DNA of 64,000 bases, taken from an uncultured Poribacteria bacterium (GTDB taxonomy: Bacteria > Poribacteria > WGA-4E > WGA-3G). The first letter of the stretch is position 1, and every line of letters starts with the position of its first letter. The position numbers were made by a program, and so were the translations under genes. Below the pieces are notes generated by a model that was given only the letters and a program-made list of their open reading frames with translations, had not been told where the DNA came from and searched no databases. The DNA lies in contig OX639992.1 of the NCBI GenBank assembly GCA_951828515.1, positions 4,814,217-4,878,216 on the forward strand, given 5' to 3'. Below, piece by piece: positions 34,576 to 43,188 of this stretch.

Positions 34576-37041
34576 ATGCAATTTAAATCAATAACACTTA
34601 TTGTGCTAATAATTATGGGGTGGGCAATACACACCAATGCTCAAGACAATCAGGAGCCTCCAAAACTCTCAGACGAACAGAAGCGATTTGATTTTGACGG
34701 AAATGCTGCCCTTAGTGATGAAGAAAACGATCTCATGCTCCGAGTTACGAGCATCGAAGCACTCACAGGCAATAAACTTACTGACGAAGAGATTAAACGC
34801 ATGCAGGACGACCAGGGACCTGACATAGATTTTAGAGGCGGTGGCGGGATGCCCGGTTTTGGCTTCGGAGGTGGACGAGGCGGAAGACGCGGACCTCAAC
34901 CCGCAGAAAAAATTGTCAAACAGTTTGATAAAGACAAAGATGGGAAATTAACCGGGGACGAGCGGCAAGAGGCACTGAACACGCGCGGGGGTGGGAGTGT
35001 GTCTCTAATGAGCGAAGAAACTTTGCGCGAAGGTGTTCAGAACGATGTGCAGGCAAGCCTCAATTCGGTGCCAGAAGGTTCACCCTCACTCTACAACGCA
35101 CAAACACTCCGTACGCTTTATCTCCGATTCCACCATGAAGATTGGTACGAACAGATGAGCTCGTTTTATCGCACAGATATTGAAGTTCCAGCAGAACTGA
35201 TTGTTGATGGAGAGGTCTATCCAGATGTCGGTGCCCATTTTCGAGGCACTTCTTCCTACTTTACAGTCGGATCGGAGAAAAAATCCTTCAATATTGCCGT
35301 TGATTATGGTGAAGACGGACAACGCCTCTACGGCTACAAAACGTTGAACCTACTCAACGGACACGTCGATGCGTCCTTCCTCCGTGAAGTACTCTACAAT
35401 CAAATCTCGCGGGACTATATCCCCGCGATGCAAACCAACCTCGTGAAATTGGTGATCAACGGTGAAAATTGGGGCGTCTATATCAATCTCCAACAGTACA
35501 ACAAAGATTTTCTCGCCGAGTGGTTCGACACAAAAGGCGGTATCCGTTGGAAGATAGGTCCCGGTAGAGGCGGTGCGCTGAATTATGCTGGAGACGATCC
35601 ATCAGTATATGAAGAAACGTATCAGCTGAAAACCAGCAATGTCGAAAATCCATGGGACGGTCTGATTGCCCTCACGAAGATGCTTGACGATTCTACACCT
35701 GACTCGGAGCTTGTGGAAAATCTTCCGTCCGTTCTTAATATCGACCAAGTGCTATGGCAACTCGCTGTTTCAAACGTCTTTATGGATGACGATGGCTACA
35801 TCCACAAAGGCGGCGATTACGCGCTCTATCAAGATGTCAACGGTAGATTCCACCTCATACCGCACGATAACAACGAGAGTCTGAGGTTTGGTCGATCGGG
35901 GCGTGGCGGTCCTGGTGGTGGCGGTCCCGGGGGCTGGTCATGGGGAGACTTAGAAAACGGAATGGTATCCCCTGTCGCGCATGCAGACAATGCTGCCCGT
36001 CCACTTATTAAGCGATTGCTTTCAAACCCAGAGTGGCGCGCACGCTATCTCGCACACGTCCGAACCGTCAGAGATGAATGGCTCGATTGGGAAGTGTTGG
36101 AACCGATTATCAAGGAATATCAAACGCTTATTGATGCAGAGGTTCAGCAAGACGATAAGAAACTATATGGGTATGAAGAATTTGCAACCGGTGTTCCCGA
36201 AGACCTCAAGCGGTTTGTGAACCAACGCCGTGAGCATCTGAACAATCATACTGAACTCAGCAAACCGGTACCGGCAATCGTTTCGGTTGAGATCGGATCT
36301 GGAACGTCTCCCGTAGCGAATCAATCCGTCACAGTTAAAGCAAAACTTCACAAATCCGTTGACGTTGATGCAGTTTTGTTGTATTATAGCACTGATCGGT
36401 ATGTCGTATTCAATCAAGTGGCGATGACAAATAAAGGGGATAGTTATGTTGGACACATCCCGGGTTTTCCCGCAGATACCACAGTCTACTATTATGTAGA
36501 GGCGAACGCCGTCAAGACACACGGCACAACCGCCTTTTCGCCAGCGAAATCCGAGCAAGGCGCGGCACAGTATCGAATCGGTGTGCCCATCGCAAAAGAA
36601 ACGTCAGTCGTCATTAACGAACTCATGGCAGTCAATACCAAAAGCCTTACCGATCCGCAAGGACAACACGAAGATTGGCTTGAACTGCACAATCTCACCA
36701 ACGATGTCTTGAATCTTACTGGGATGTATCTAACGGATAAAACGGACAATCCCAAAAAATGGGCATTTCCTGAGAATACGACGATTCCAGCGCAAGGCTA
36801 TCTCCTCGTGTGGTTAGATGAAGACGGTAAAGCCGATGGTGGACTCCATGCGAACTTCAAGTTGTCCCGTAACGGCGAAACTGTGATGCTCGTTGATACC
36901 GATACACGTGGTAATCAGATCCTTGATACAGTAACATTTGATAAACAGGAGAAGGATGTTGCCCTCGGCAGATGGCCGAATGGAAGTGGCACACTCAAAC
37001 AGGTCCAAACCACACCGGGTAAAGAAAACATGCTTAAATAG
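34576..37041 (+). CDS. CotH-like secreted protein kinase with EF-hands and lamin-tail domain
   Basis: 821 residues from ATG 34576, which has AAGGAG upstream and begins a signal peptide (SITLIVLIIMGWAIHTNAQ); the frame's earlier ATG at 34495 overlaps the DUF4956 stop and lacks a signal. Two EF-hand-like loops (FDFDGNAALSDEEND and FDKDKDGKLTGDE, about 32-125) flank a Gly/Arg-rich segment. CotH kinase domain about 170-560: FRGTSS, KTLNLLNGHVDASFLRE, NGENWGVYINLQQ and FHLIPHDNNESLRFG. CotH proteins phosphorylate extracytoplasmic Ser residues. A C-terminal lamin-tail domain (about 680-815) carries VVINELMAVN ... EDWLELHNLT. The enzyme is probably exported. Confidence 0.87.
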   Translation: MQFKSITLIVLIIMGWAIHTNAQDNQEPPKLSDEQKRFDFDGNAALSDEENDLMLRVTSIEALTGNKLTDEEIKRMQDDQGPDIDFRGGGGMPGFGFGGGRGGRRGPQPAEKIVKQFDKDKDGKLTGDERQEALNTRGGGSVSLMSEETLREGVQNDVQASLNSVPEGSPSLYNAQTLRTLYLRFHHEDWYEQMSSFYRTDIEVPAELIVDGEVYPDVGAHFRGTSSYFTVGSEKKSFNIAVDYGEDGQRLYGYKTLNLLNGHVDASFLREVLYNQISRDYIPAMQTNLVKLVINGENWGVYINLQQYNKDFLAEWFDTKGGIRWKIGPGRGGALNYAGDDPSVYEETYQLKTSNVENPWDGLIALTKMLDDSTPDSELVENLPSVLNIDQVLWQLAVSNVFMDDDGYIHKGGDYALYQDVNGRFHLIPHDNNESLRFGRSGRGGPGGGGPGGWSWGDLENGMVSPVAHADNAARPLIKRLLSNPEWRARYLAHVRTVRDEWLDWEVLEPIIKEYQTLIDAEVQQDDKKLYGYEEFATGVPEDLKRFVNQRREHLNNHTELSKPVPAIVSVEIGSGTSPVANQSVTVKAKLHKSVDVDAVLLYYSTDRYVVFNQVAMTNKGDSYVGHIPGFPADTTVYYYVEANAVKTHGTTAFSPAKSEQGAAQYRIGVPIAKETSVVINELMAVNTKSLTDPQGQHEDWLELHNLTNDVLNLTGMYLTDKTDNPKKWAFPENTTIPAQGYLLVWLDEDGKADGGLHANFKLSRNGETVMLVDTDTRGNQILDTVTFDKQEKDVALGRWPNGSGTLKQVQTTPGKENMLK

Positions 37042-37211
37042 AGTAAAACGAACCTTTTGTTTTGTTAGATGTCTAATGGAACAAGAAAACCATTTAGTTT
37101 GCCTCTATTCAATATTTTGCTTGAATAAGCGAAATTTGAGAGTTGAAAATCAGCACTATTGAACAATCGAATAGAGGCGTGTTCTTTATCCTGGCAGTTT
37201 GGAGAAGAAGT

Positions 37212-37832
37212 ATGTCCGTTGCAACCCTTACAGCTACTATGGAAACCTATTCGGAGATAAGCAAAACAGAAGAATTAGATCTCGCACAGGAACGTGAGAT
37301 TGTTTTGCGCTGTCAAAAAGGCGATGCCGATGCAATGGGAACCCTTGTGATTCAATATCAACACTGGGTCTACAACATCGCTTACGGTATGCTCGGTCAT
37401 CACCAAGACGCAGAAGATGTCGCACAAGATGCATTCCTCTCCGCATGGGAAAACATTGGGAAATTCCAATTCCGTTCCCGATTTTCCACATGGCTCTACC
37501 GCATTGTAAAAAATAAGTGTCTCAATCACATTGATCAGTACCAACGCCGAAAAACCGACCCAACGGAGATTGACGATTCACAACCGTGGGTACCCCTTGA
37601 TACAGCAACTCCTGAAGAAGCAGCATTACGTACCGAAGAGAAAGAAATCGTTCACGCAGCCCTCGCAAGGCTTAAGAACAGTCATAGAGAGATCCTGGTA
37701 CTGAGAGAATTGCGAGATCTGCCTTATGAAGAAATATCCGGAATCCTGGAATGCACACTCGGACGCGTTAAATCTCGGTTACATGAAGCCCGAAAAGCAC
37801 TAAAAAAAGAACTGGAGCGAGTCGAGTGGTAA
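37212..37832 (+). CDS. ECF RNA polymerase sigma factor
   Basis: 206 residues from ATG 37212 with GGAG seven bases upstream (an upstream TTG at 37143 is not needed). Sigma-2 (LVIQYQHWVYNIAYGMLG-HHQDAEDVAQDAFLSAWENI, then FSTWLYRIVKNKCLNH), a short linker, and sigma-4 (LKNSHREILVLRELRDLPYEEISGIL, with VKSRLHEARKALKK as recognition helix). This is a typical RpoE/SigW-type factor. It is followed after 30 bases by a zinc-finger anti-sigma gene and an RseB-like gene, a complete stress-response cassette. Confidence 0.95.
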   Translation: MSVATLTATMETYSEISKTEELDLAQEREIVLRCQKGDADAMGTLVIQYQHWVYNIAYGMLGHHQDAEDVAQDAFLSAWENIGKFQFRSRFSTWLYRIVKNKCLNHIDQYQRRKTDPTEIDDSQPWVPLDTATPEEAALRTEEKEIVHAALARLKNSHREILVLRELRDLPYEEISGILECTLGRVKSRLHEARKALKKELERVEW

Positions 37833-37862
37833 CATCTTTTACCACGAGCCTCGATTGAAAAC

Positions 37863-38636
37863 ATGAACCATCAAAAAATCCGAGAGGAATTATCAGCTTA
37901 TTTAGATAAAGAATTAAGCCCGAGCAGGCATAAGCAGATTGAAGCACATCTGCGTTCCTGCGACGAGTGTTCCGATATGCTGGCAGCGTTCCAAACGAAC
38001 CGTCAGATGATCACAAATATCGTGCACCCAGTGCCATCAACCCTCAAGGATGGAGTGATGGCAAAAATACACACGCAGTTTCAAGATGAACTCTCCGCCT
38101 ATTTGGACAACGAATTGGCACCCGAAATGCGCGATCGGATGGAAGCACATCTTCACGCTTGCAGTGAATGTTCCGACATGCTCACAGCGTTCCGCCAAAA
38201 TCGCGAACGCGTCAAAACGATTGAGCAGCCTGCGCCGTTGTCCATTGAAAGCGCAGTGATGGCGAAAATACGCCAGCAAGCACCACAAACACGCAAAGAG
38301 GAATCTACTCACACCGGATGGATACCTGATATAAAACGATGGATGCCCGACCTTGGACGCTGGTTTTTCCGTCCCGTTACCGCAGGCGCGACCGGTGTTC
38401 TGACGCTCGTCCTGATTTTGGGGGCACTCTACTTTTATCCGACTGGATCGCAATACGATGAGACTCTCGATTTCTACTTCGGGATCCACACCGAACAATT
38501 AGTAGATAACACACTTGATTCAAACATCGGTATCTCCTTCAGCACAACACCTTCGGAAGACGCTCTATCCACAGAAACCGCTGACGATACCGAAGAACTG
38601 TTCCTTGACCTCTATTTGGAAAATGTAGGGAATTGA
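37863..38636 (+). CDS. Anti-sigma factor with two tandem zf-HC2 domains
   Basis: 257 residues. Two ZAS (anti-sigma zinc-finger) units in tandem: His29-x3-Cys33-x2-Cys36 (EAHLRSCDECSDML) and His96-x3-Cys100-x2-Cys103 (EAHLHACSECSDML). They are so similar, each with a following VMAKI segment, that internal duplication is clear. One membrane helix (about 172-192) and an acidic outer domain follow. Most RsrW/ChrR-like members have one ZAS. It overlaps the RseB-like gene frame at 38633-38636. It should hold the upstream ECF factor inactive at the membrane. Confidence 0.92.
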   Translation: MNHQKIREELSAYLDKELSPSRHKQIEAHLRSCDECSDMLAAFQTNRQMITNIVHPVPSTLKDGVMAKIHTQFQDELSAYLDNELAPEMRDRMEAHLHACSECSDMLTAFRQNRERVKTIEQPAPLSIESAVMAKIRQQAPQTRKEESTHTGWIPDIKRWMPDLGRWFFRPVTAGATGVLTLVLILGALYFYPTGSQYDETLDFYFGIHTEQLVDNTLDSNIGISFSTTPSEDALSTETADDTEELFLDLYLENVGN

Positions 38637-38656
38637 ATTCCCCGACAGGTGAACCC

Positions 38657-39751
38657 ATGCAAACGCATAAGTATCTAATTCATCACAAGGACTTACGACG
38701 CAAGCGCAATTTCGTCTGGTATATGGTCATAGCCCTTTTGTTGTGGGGACCTCACACGCTTTTTGCCGACATCAGTACCCTTGAACGCATCGTAGAAGCG
38801 GAAAGTAACGTCAGTTACATCGGAATTCGTTTGAAGACGTTCATTTCGCCAAGAGGCACCCGCACCTTTGAAGCACTCGTCATCCATAAATCGCCTGAGA
38901 TTTTCTATGAGAAGAAACTCTCTGTGGTGGGCGAGCGTAAATCGTTTGAAGATTCGCGGGGCGAGGATCGCGGAGACAACCGGAGAAGAGACCGGGACGA
39001 GGATCGCAGGAACGGTCGAGAAAGAACGCGGGAAGAAAACAAATGGCGGCAGGCACGAACTTTATTTTCGCAAAAAGATGTTGAACTGATCGCACAAAAC
39101 TACAATTTGGAAAAATCGCCGTCTACAGAAGAAATAGCGAATTACGAAACGGATCTGCTAACGGTTACCCCCAAATTCGCTGGAAGACCCACACTCCGGG
39201 TTTTCTTTGCGCGCGAAAATGGGGTTATCCTGCGGGCAGAGGCACTCGATCCAGAAGGTGTCCTTCGGGCAATGTCCGTTTATACCCGAATTAGCTTCGA
39301 TGCTGAGGCAGTGGAACGCAAATGGAAAACTTTTCAAAAAGAGATAGAACCCAAACCCCAACGCAGTTATTCAATCTCGCTGGCAGATGGAGAAAAGATT
39401 CTTCAAACGAAACCGATTCAGCCTGAATATTTGCCCCCAGGCTTTCAGCTGCAGGATGTTCACAGCATCAAAGATAGAGAGCACTCAATTCATCTCATCT
39501 ACACAGACGGCTTTTTGGATTTCTCAATATTTGAAACAACGGACAAGCGGGCGCGTCGTGGCAGTGAAAGACACAGAGGATCAGATGTAATTGAAATCGC
39601 TGGCACGCATGTCCATAAACGCCAGCGCGGACCGACGTATACCTTCAGCTGGTCCAGTTCGGATATACACTTTTTCCTGTTCGGTGAGATGCCTGCTCCA
39701 GAAATGCAGAAAGTGGTAGAATCCATTATTCACAAAGCAAAGGAAAAATAG
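38657..39751 (+). CDS. MucB/RseB-like envelope-stress regulator
   Basis: 364 residues from ATG 38657 (earlier TTG at 38633 overlaps the anti-sigma stop). Signal or anchor segment (VWYMVIALLLWGPHTLFA). The N-terminal domain (about 35-240) shows the RseB/LolA-like beta half-barrel (SYIGIRLKTFISPRGTRTFEALVIH, IFYEKKLSVVG). The C-terminal domain has YLPPGFQLQDVHSI, HLIYTDGFLDFSIFE, typical of RseB. A strikingly charged insertion (about residues 97-125, dominated by Arg/Asp/Glu) separates strands. RseB guards the anti-sigma factor from proteolysis; here it fits the two upstream genes. Confidence 0.82.
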   Translation: MQTHKYLIHHKDLRRKRNFVWYMVIALLLWGPHTLFADISTLERIVEAESNVSYIGIRLKTFISPRGTRTFEALVIHKSPEIFYEKKLSVVGERKSFEDSRGEDRGDNRRRDRDEDRRNGRERTREENKWRQARTLFSQKDVELIAQNYNLEKSPSTEEIANYETDLLTVTPKFAGRPTLRVFFARENGVILRAEALDPEGVLRAMSVYTRISFDAEAVERKWKTFQKEIEPKPQRSYSISLADGEKILQTKPIQPEYLPPGFQLQDVHSIKDREHSIHLIYTDGFLDFSIFETTDKRARRGSERHRGSDVIEIAGTHVHKRQRGPTYTFSWSSSDIHFFLFGEMPAPEMQKVVESIIHKAKEK

Positions 39752-39761
39752 GGAAAGGATT

Positions 39762-40571
39762 ATGCAAATATACCATACGCTTATGTTAGGCATTATTGTC
39801 ACAGGTTTATTGTTCATCGGAAACGCAGGTGCTGATAGTATCAAATCTCAACTCGAAGCATCACCACGGCACGGCGAATGGGTGAAAGTAACAATCCCTG
39901 ATGGGCGTGTTGTCAATTCATTTGTTGTGTATCCAGAGGTGAAAGAACCCGCAACGGCTATCATCGTTATCCACGAGATTTTCGGACTCACCGATTGGAT
40001 CCGGCTCGTGGCAGATACACTTGCCGCTGAAGGGTTTGTCGCAATTTGCCCAGATCTGCTTTCTGGTATGGGTGCTGATGGTGGCGGCACAGAAAGTTTC
40101 GACTCCGGGGACGATGTCCGACGGGCTATCCGTGAACTCTCACCCTCCCAAGTTACATCCGATCTGGATGCCATCCAGAAATATGCCCGTGATCTACCTT
40201 CAACCAACGAAAAGGTTGCGGTCTCCGGCTTCTGCTGGGGAGGCGGTCAAACATTCAGTTACGCCGTTAATTCCGACACAATCGCCGCCGGTTTCGTATT
40301 CTACGGTCGCGCACCTTCAACAGAAGATGTCCCCAAAATATCGGCACCCGTGTATGGCTTTTACGGAGAGAGTGACAACCGCATCAATGCCACAATTGAT
40401 GCTACAAAAGCCGCCGCAGATGACGCAAACGTCACTTACGAACCCGTTATCTATGAAGGTGTCGGTCATGCCTTTCTGAGACGCGGTATGGCAGAGGATG
40501 CCAACGAAGCACAGAAAACCGCCACAAAAGCCGCCTGGGAGCGGTGGGTATCCCTCCTGCGCGGACTCTAA
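39762..40571 (+). CDS. Dienelactone hydrolase family protein, secreted
   Basis: 269 residues, AAAGGATT before the ATG. Signal peptide (LMLGIIVTGLLFIGNAGA), then an alpha/beta-hydrolase: AIIVIHEIFGLTDWIRLVAD, ICPDLLSGMG, the nucleophile elbow SGFCWGG (Cys, as in dienelactone hydrolases), a late Asp in GFYGESDNRI and His in GVGHAFLRRG. Family members hydrolyse dienelactones and related esters; here the protein is exported, so its substrate is likely extracellular. It follows RseB-like by 10 bases and precedes the SDR by 10. Confidence 0.9.
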   Translation: MQIYHTLMLGIIVTGLLFIGNAGADSIKSQLEASPRHGEWVKVTIPDGRVVNSFVVYPEVKEPATAIIVIHEIFGLTDWIRLVADTLAAEGFVAICPDLLSGMGADGGGTESFDSGDDVRRAIRELSPSQVTSDLDAIQKYARDLPSTNEKVAVSGFCWGGGQTFSYAVNSDTIAAGFVFYGRAPSTEDVPKISAPVYGFYGESDNRINATIDATKAAADDANVTYEPVIYEGVGHAFLRRGMAEDANEAQKTATKAAWERWVSLLRGL

Positions 40572-40581
40572 AGGAACACGC

Positions 40582-41346
40582 ATGGCAAACCGACTTCAAG
40601 ATAAGATCGCCGTTATTACCGGTGCCGCCCGCGGAATCGGCGCGAAAAGCGCAGAACTCTTTGCAGGTGAAGGCGCGGCGGTTGCCATCTGGGACGTGAA
40701 CGCAGAACGCGGTGAAGAAACCGCGCAGCAGATCCGATCCGCTGGTGGAAGTGCCCTTTTCTGTGAGTGCGACGTAACCGACACTGCACAGATTGAACGT
40801 GCTGTTGCCCACGTCACATCTGAACTCGGCACGCCAAATGTGCTTTTCAACAATGCCGGTATCGCTGTCGTCGGCGAATTAGAAGAGATCTCCGAAGCAG
40901 ACTGGGATCACCAATACGCCGTCAATGTAAAGAGCATCTACCTCGTCTCACGAGCAATAATCCCATTGATGCGCGAAGCCGGTGGCGGTTCGATTATCAA
41001 CATGGCGAGTGAATCGGCGTATGTCGGGTTTCCAATGCATCCTGCCTATACCTCCTCCAAAGCCGCTGTCGTCCATCTCACGCGCAGCATGGCGGTTCGG
41101 TATGCCGAAGACAACATCCGGGTCAACAGTCTCTGTCCCGGCACGATTAACACCGAACTCTACCAAGAATTCCTATCGAAGCAACCCGATCCAGAAGCGA
41201 TCAACAAAGAAATTAAAGATATGCATCCGTTGGGTATCGGCGAACCAGAAGACATCGCTTGGGCGGCAGTCTATTTAGCCTCCGATGAATCCAGATACAT
41301 GACGGGTACCCCGATGCTCGTTGAGGGTGGAATTCTATCGCTCTAA
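40582..41346 (+). CDS. Short-chain dehydrogenase/reductase (SDR)
   Basis: 254 residues from ATG 40582 (AAAGGAACACGC upstream); the longer frame overlaps the preceding gene. Classical SDR: TGAARGIGAKSAELF (TGxxxGIG), Asp at the end of strand 2 (DVNAERG) predicting NAD(H) preference, NNAG, Ser in NMASESAYVG, Tyr-x-x-x-Lys in PAYTSSKAAV, and the C-terminal GTPMLVEGG. Substrate unknown. It ends the operon; a terminator hairpin lies about 70 bases downstream. Confidence 0.93.
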   Translation: MANRLQDKIAVITGAARGIGAKSAELFAGEGAAVAIWDVNAERGEETAQQIRSAGGSALFCECDVTDTAQIERAVAHVTSELGTPNVLFNNAGIAVVGELEEISEADWDHQYAVNVKSIYLVSRAIIPLMREAGGGSIINMASESAYVGFPMHPAYTSSKAAVVHLTRSMAVRYAEDNIRVNSLCPGTINTELYQEFLSKQPDPEAINKEIKDMHPLGIGEPEDIAWAAVYLASDESRYMTGTPMLVEGGILSL

Positions 41347-41415
41347 ACGGCATCTGGTAAACCTTTAGTTCCTCAAGAAAACGCCTCCCTATACTTTCCT
41401 TTCAGGACACACCAC

Positions 41416-41451
41416 AGGTCATAGATTTAATCTATGACCTTTATTATATTT
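41416..41451 (+). terminator. Intrinsic terminator after the SDR gene
   Basis: AGGTCATAGAT (41416-41426) pairs with ATCTATGACCT (41430-41440) over a 3-base loop, followed by TTATTATATTT. Well placed for the end of the sigma-to-SDR operon. Confidence 0.75.
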
Positions 41452-41513
41452 CCCCAATTTCTCGCGAATTAAGCAACCATTTCGCCTTTAACTTGCGTCA
41501 CTATATATGACGT

Positions 41514-41782
41514 AGGACTTACGCACTGTAGCATAAACTTTTATGGTGAATTATAAAAATAAGTTTACATTTCAATGGAAGCGAAAAACCCCCACCCTCG
41601 CTGGCGAGGTTTCATGAAAATTCAGAATTTAAATCGGTAATTCTAATTTTTCCCCAGGCCCGGTAGGTGCGGTTTCCTAACCGCACCGGGCGTAACCTAA
41701 AACAGTATACCCTCTTAAGAGGAATCATCAATCAGAATTGATATTATCCTGAAATTGTGTAAATCCTTATAGGACTCACGCA
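41514..41782. repeat. Diverged copy of the inverted-repeat/hairpin element
   Basis: AGGACTTACGCA at 41514-41525; the same 22-base hairpin GGTGCGGTT-TCCT-AACCGCACC at 41666-41687; a decayed right end TGTGTAAATCCT (41756-41767) followed by a further left-type end AGGACTCACGCA (41771-41782). The 525-base gap (41347-41871) holds no gene: terminator, this element and the Reg_prop leader. Confidence 0.65.
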
Positions 41783-41871
41783 ATAATGTTTGACATAGAC
41801 ATCCAAAAACACGAATGAAGATATCTAAACAATTAGACCGATTTCATATTTCCGATGGAAGGAGTTTTTCA

Positions 41872-43095
41872 ATGCAAAAACGATTACATACAATATGGCT
41901 GGCTGTATTTCTGCTATTATTGCATTCGACAGTATCCGTTGCCTACACAGCAGAACTCAAAATTGAAAAGATACTCACCAAAACAGACGGTTTGGCATCC
42001 AATACGGTGCTCACCGTTTTCGAGGACAACCATGGCACGATGTGGTTCGGAACGACCGATGGCATCACCCGTTATGACGGAGAAAATTTTCGGACCTTCA
42101 CAACAGAAGATGGATTATCACGTAACACGACAGGTCTTATTTTTCAAGACCGACATGGAATGCTATGGTTTGCGAATGGTGTCGTCTTAAGTACCTTGGA
42201 AAGAGGGAAGTCAATAGACATGTCGTACATGGCAATGCCTTTGAGTGAACTTGCAAAAGAATTAGAAAACGAAATTCCGACAGAAACACTGACCCCTACT
42301 CCACCAAGAGGTGTCAGTCGTTATGATGGAGATATGTTCAGAATCTTTACGCCTGCCGATGGTCTCCTCCGAGATAACGTCAAGGACATACTTGAGGACA
42401 AAACAGGAATGCTTTGGTTCGCGACAGCGTCTGGGGTGAATCGCTACGAGGCCGAAAGTTTTACCGGTATGGCCTTCAATGGTCCCATGGGGATGGATAT
42501 ATTACCCGATTGGTGGAATCAAGTTACGACAATTACACAGGATACAGCAGGAAACTTCTGGTTTGGGAGTACTGCCGGCATCACCTACTACAATGTCCAA
42601 ACGTCTGATTTCCGATACTTTGATATAAATTTAATTTCCTTCCAGGAGATAGAGAAGCCGCGGACTGGAAATGTGACAGCCCTGCAGTTTGATGCCGGCG
42701 ATAATCTCTGGATTTGTCGAGAAGGGATGGGTGATGAAAGTAGCGGTATTCGTCGATACAATGGCGAAGTATTAGTTTCCTTCCCACAAAGTGAAGCACT
42801 TCCGATGAATACTGTTCACAACATCCTATTAGATACCAGCGGCAACCTGTGGTTTGCGGGTACCAAAAAGCTACCGCCGACGCTGCATGACACCGAGGAG
42901 CGTCTCACCATGACTTATGCTGAAGCTGGCGTTGGTGTAAGTGTCTATAACGGTGAGACCTTTCAAAACTTTGACACGAACGACGGTCTACCGAGCAACA
43001 CGGTCTGGTCTGTCTTTGAGGATAGCCGCGGCAAACTCTGGTTCGCCACGGATGCTGGTGCCGCAGTCGGCGTTTATCTACCCTCTGAAAAATAG
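41872..43095 (+). CDS. Secreted Reg_prop beta-propeller protein, copy 1
   Basis: 407 residues from ATG 41872 (AAGGAG upstream). Signal peptide then repeated two-component-regulator-propeller blades with the consensus L-x-S-N-T-V-x-x-x-x-E-D-x-x-G-x-[ML]-W-F-[AG]-T-x-x-G-[IV]-x-[RV]-Y, for example at the N-terminus and the last blade SNTVWSVFEDSRGKLWFAT. In typical regulators a propeller is followed by Y_Y_Y and kinase domains; here the protein simply ends after the blade, so it is a free-standing secreted propeller. It has a close paralogue at 47491-48717, and the last 90 bases plus the 3' flank are almost identical. A Ycf48-like gene follows 93 bases later. Confidence 0.85.
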   Translation: MQKRLHTIWLAVFLLLLHSTVSVAYTAELKIEKILTKTDGLASNTVLTVFEDNHGTMWFGTTDGITRYDGENFRTFTTEDGLSRNTTGLIFQDRHGMLWFANGVVLSTLERGKSIDMSYMAMPLSELAKELENEIPTETLTPTPPRGVSRYDGDMFRIFTPADGLLRDNVKDILEDKTGMLWFATASGVNRYEAESFTGMAFNGPMGMDILPDWWNQVTTITQDTAGNFWFGSTAGITYYNVQTSDFRYFDINLISFQEIEKPRTGNVTALQFDAGDNLWICREGMGDESSGIRRYNGEVLVSFPQSEALPMNTVHNILLDTSGNLWFAGTKKLPPTLHDTEERLTMTYAEAGVGVSVYNGETFQNFDTNDGLPSNTVWSVFEDSRGKLWFATDAGAAVGVYLPSEK

Positions 43096-43188
43096 CTGTC
43101 GGCTGTCAACTGTCGCTGTCTGTAAAAAAGAAACGATTCTCAAAACTTTGCGTCTTTGCGGGTTGCTCTACTAAAGGAGACAAAACAA

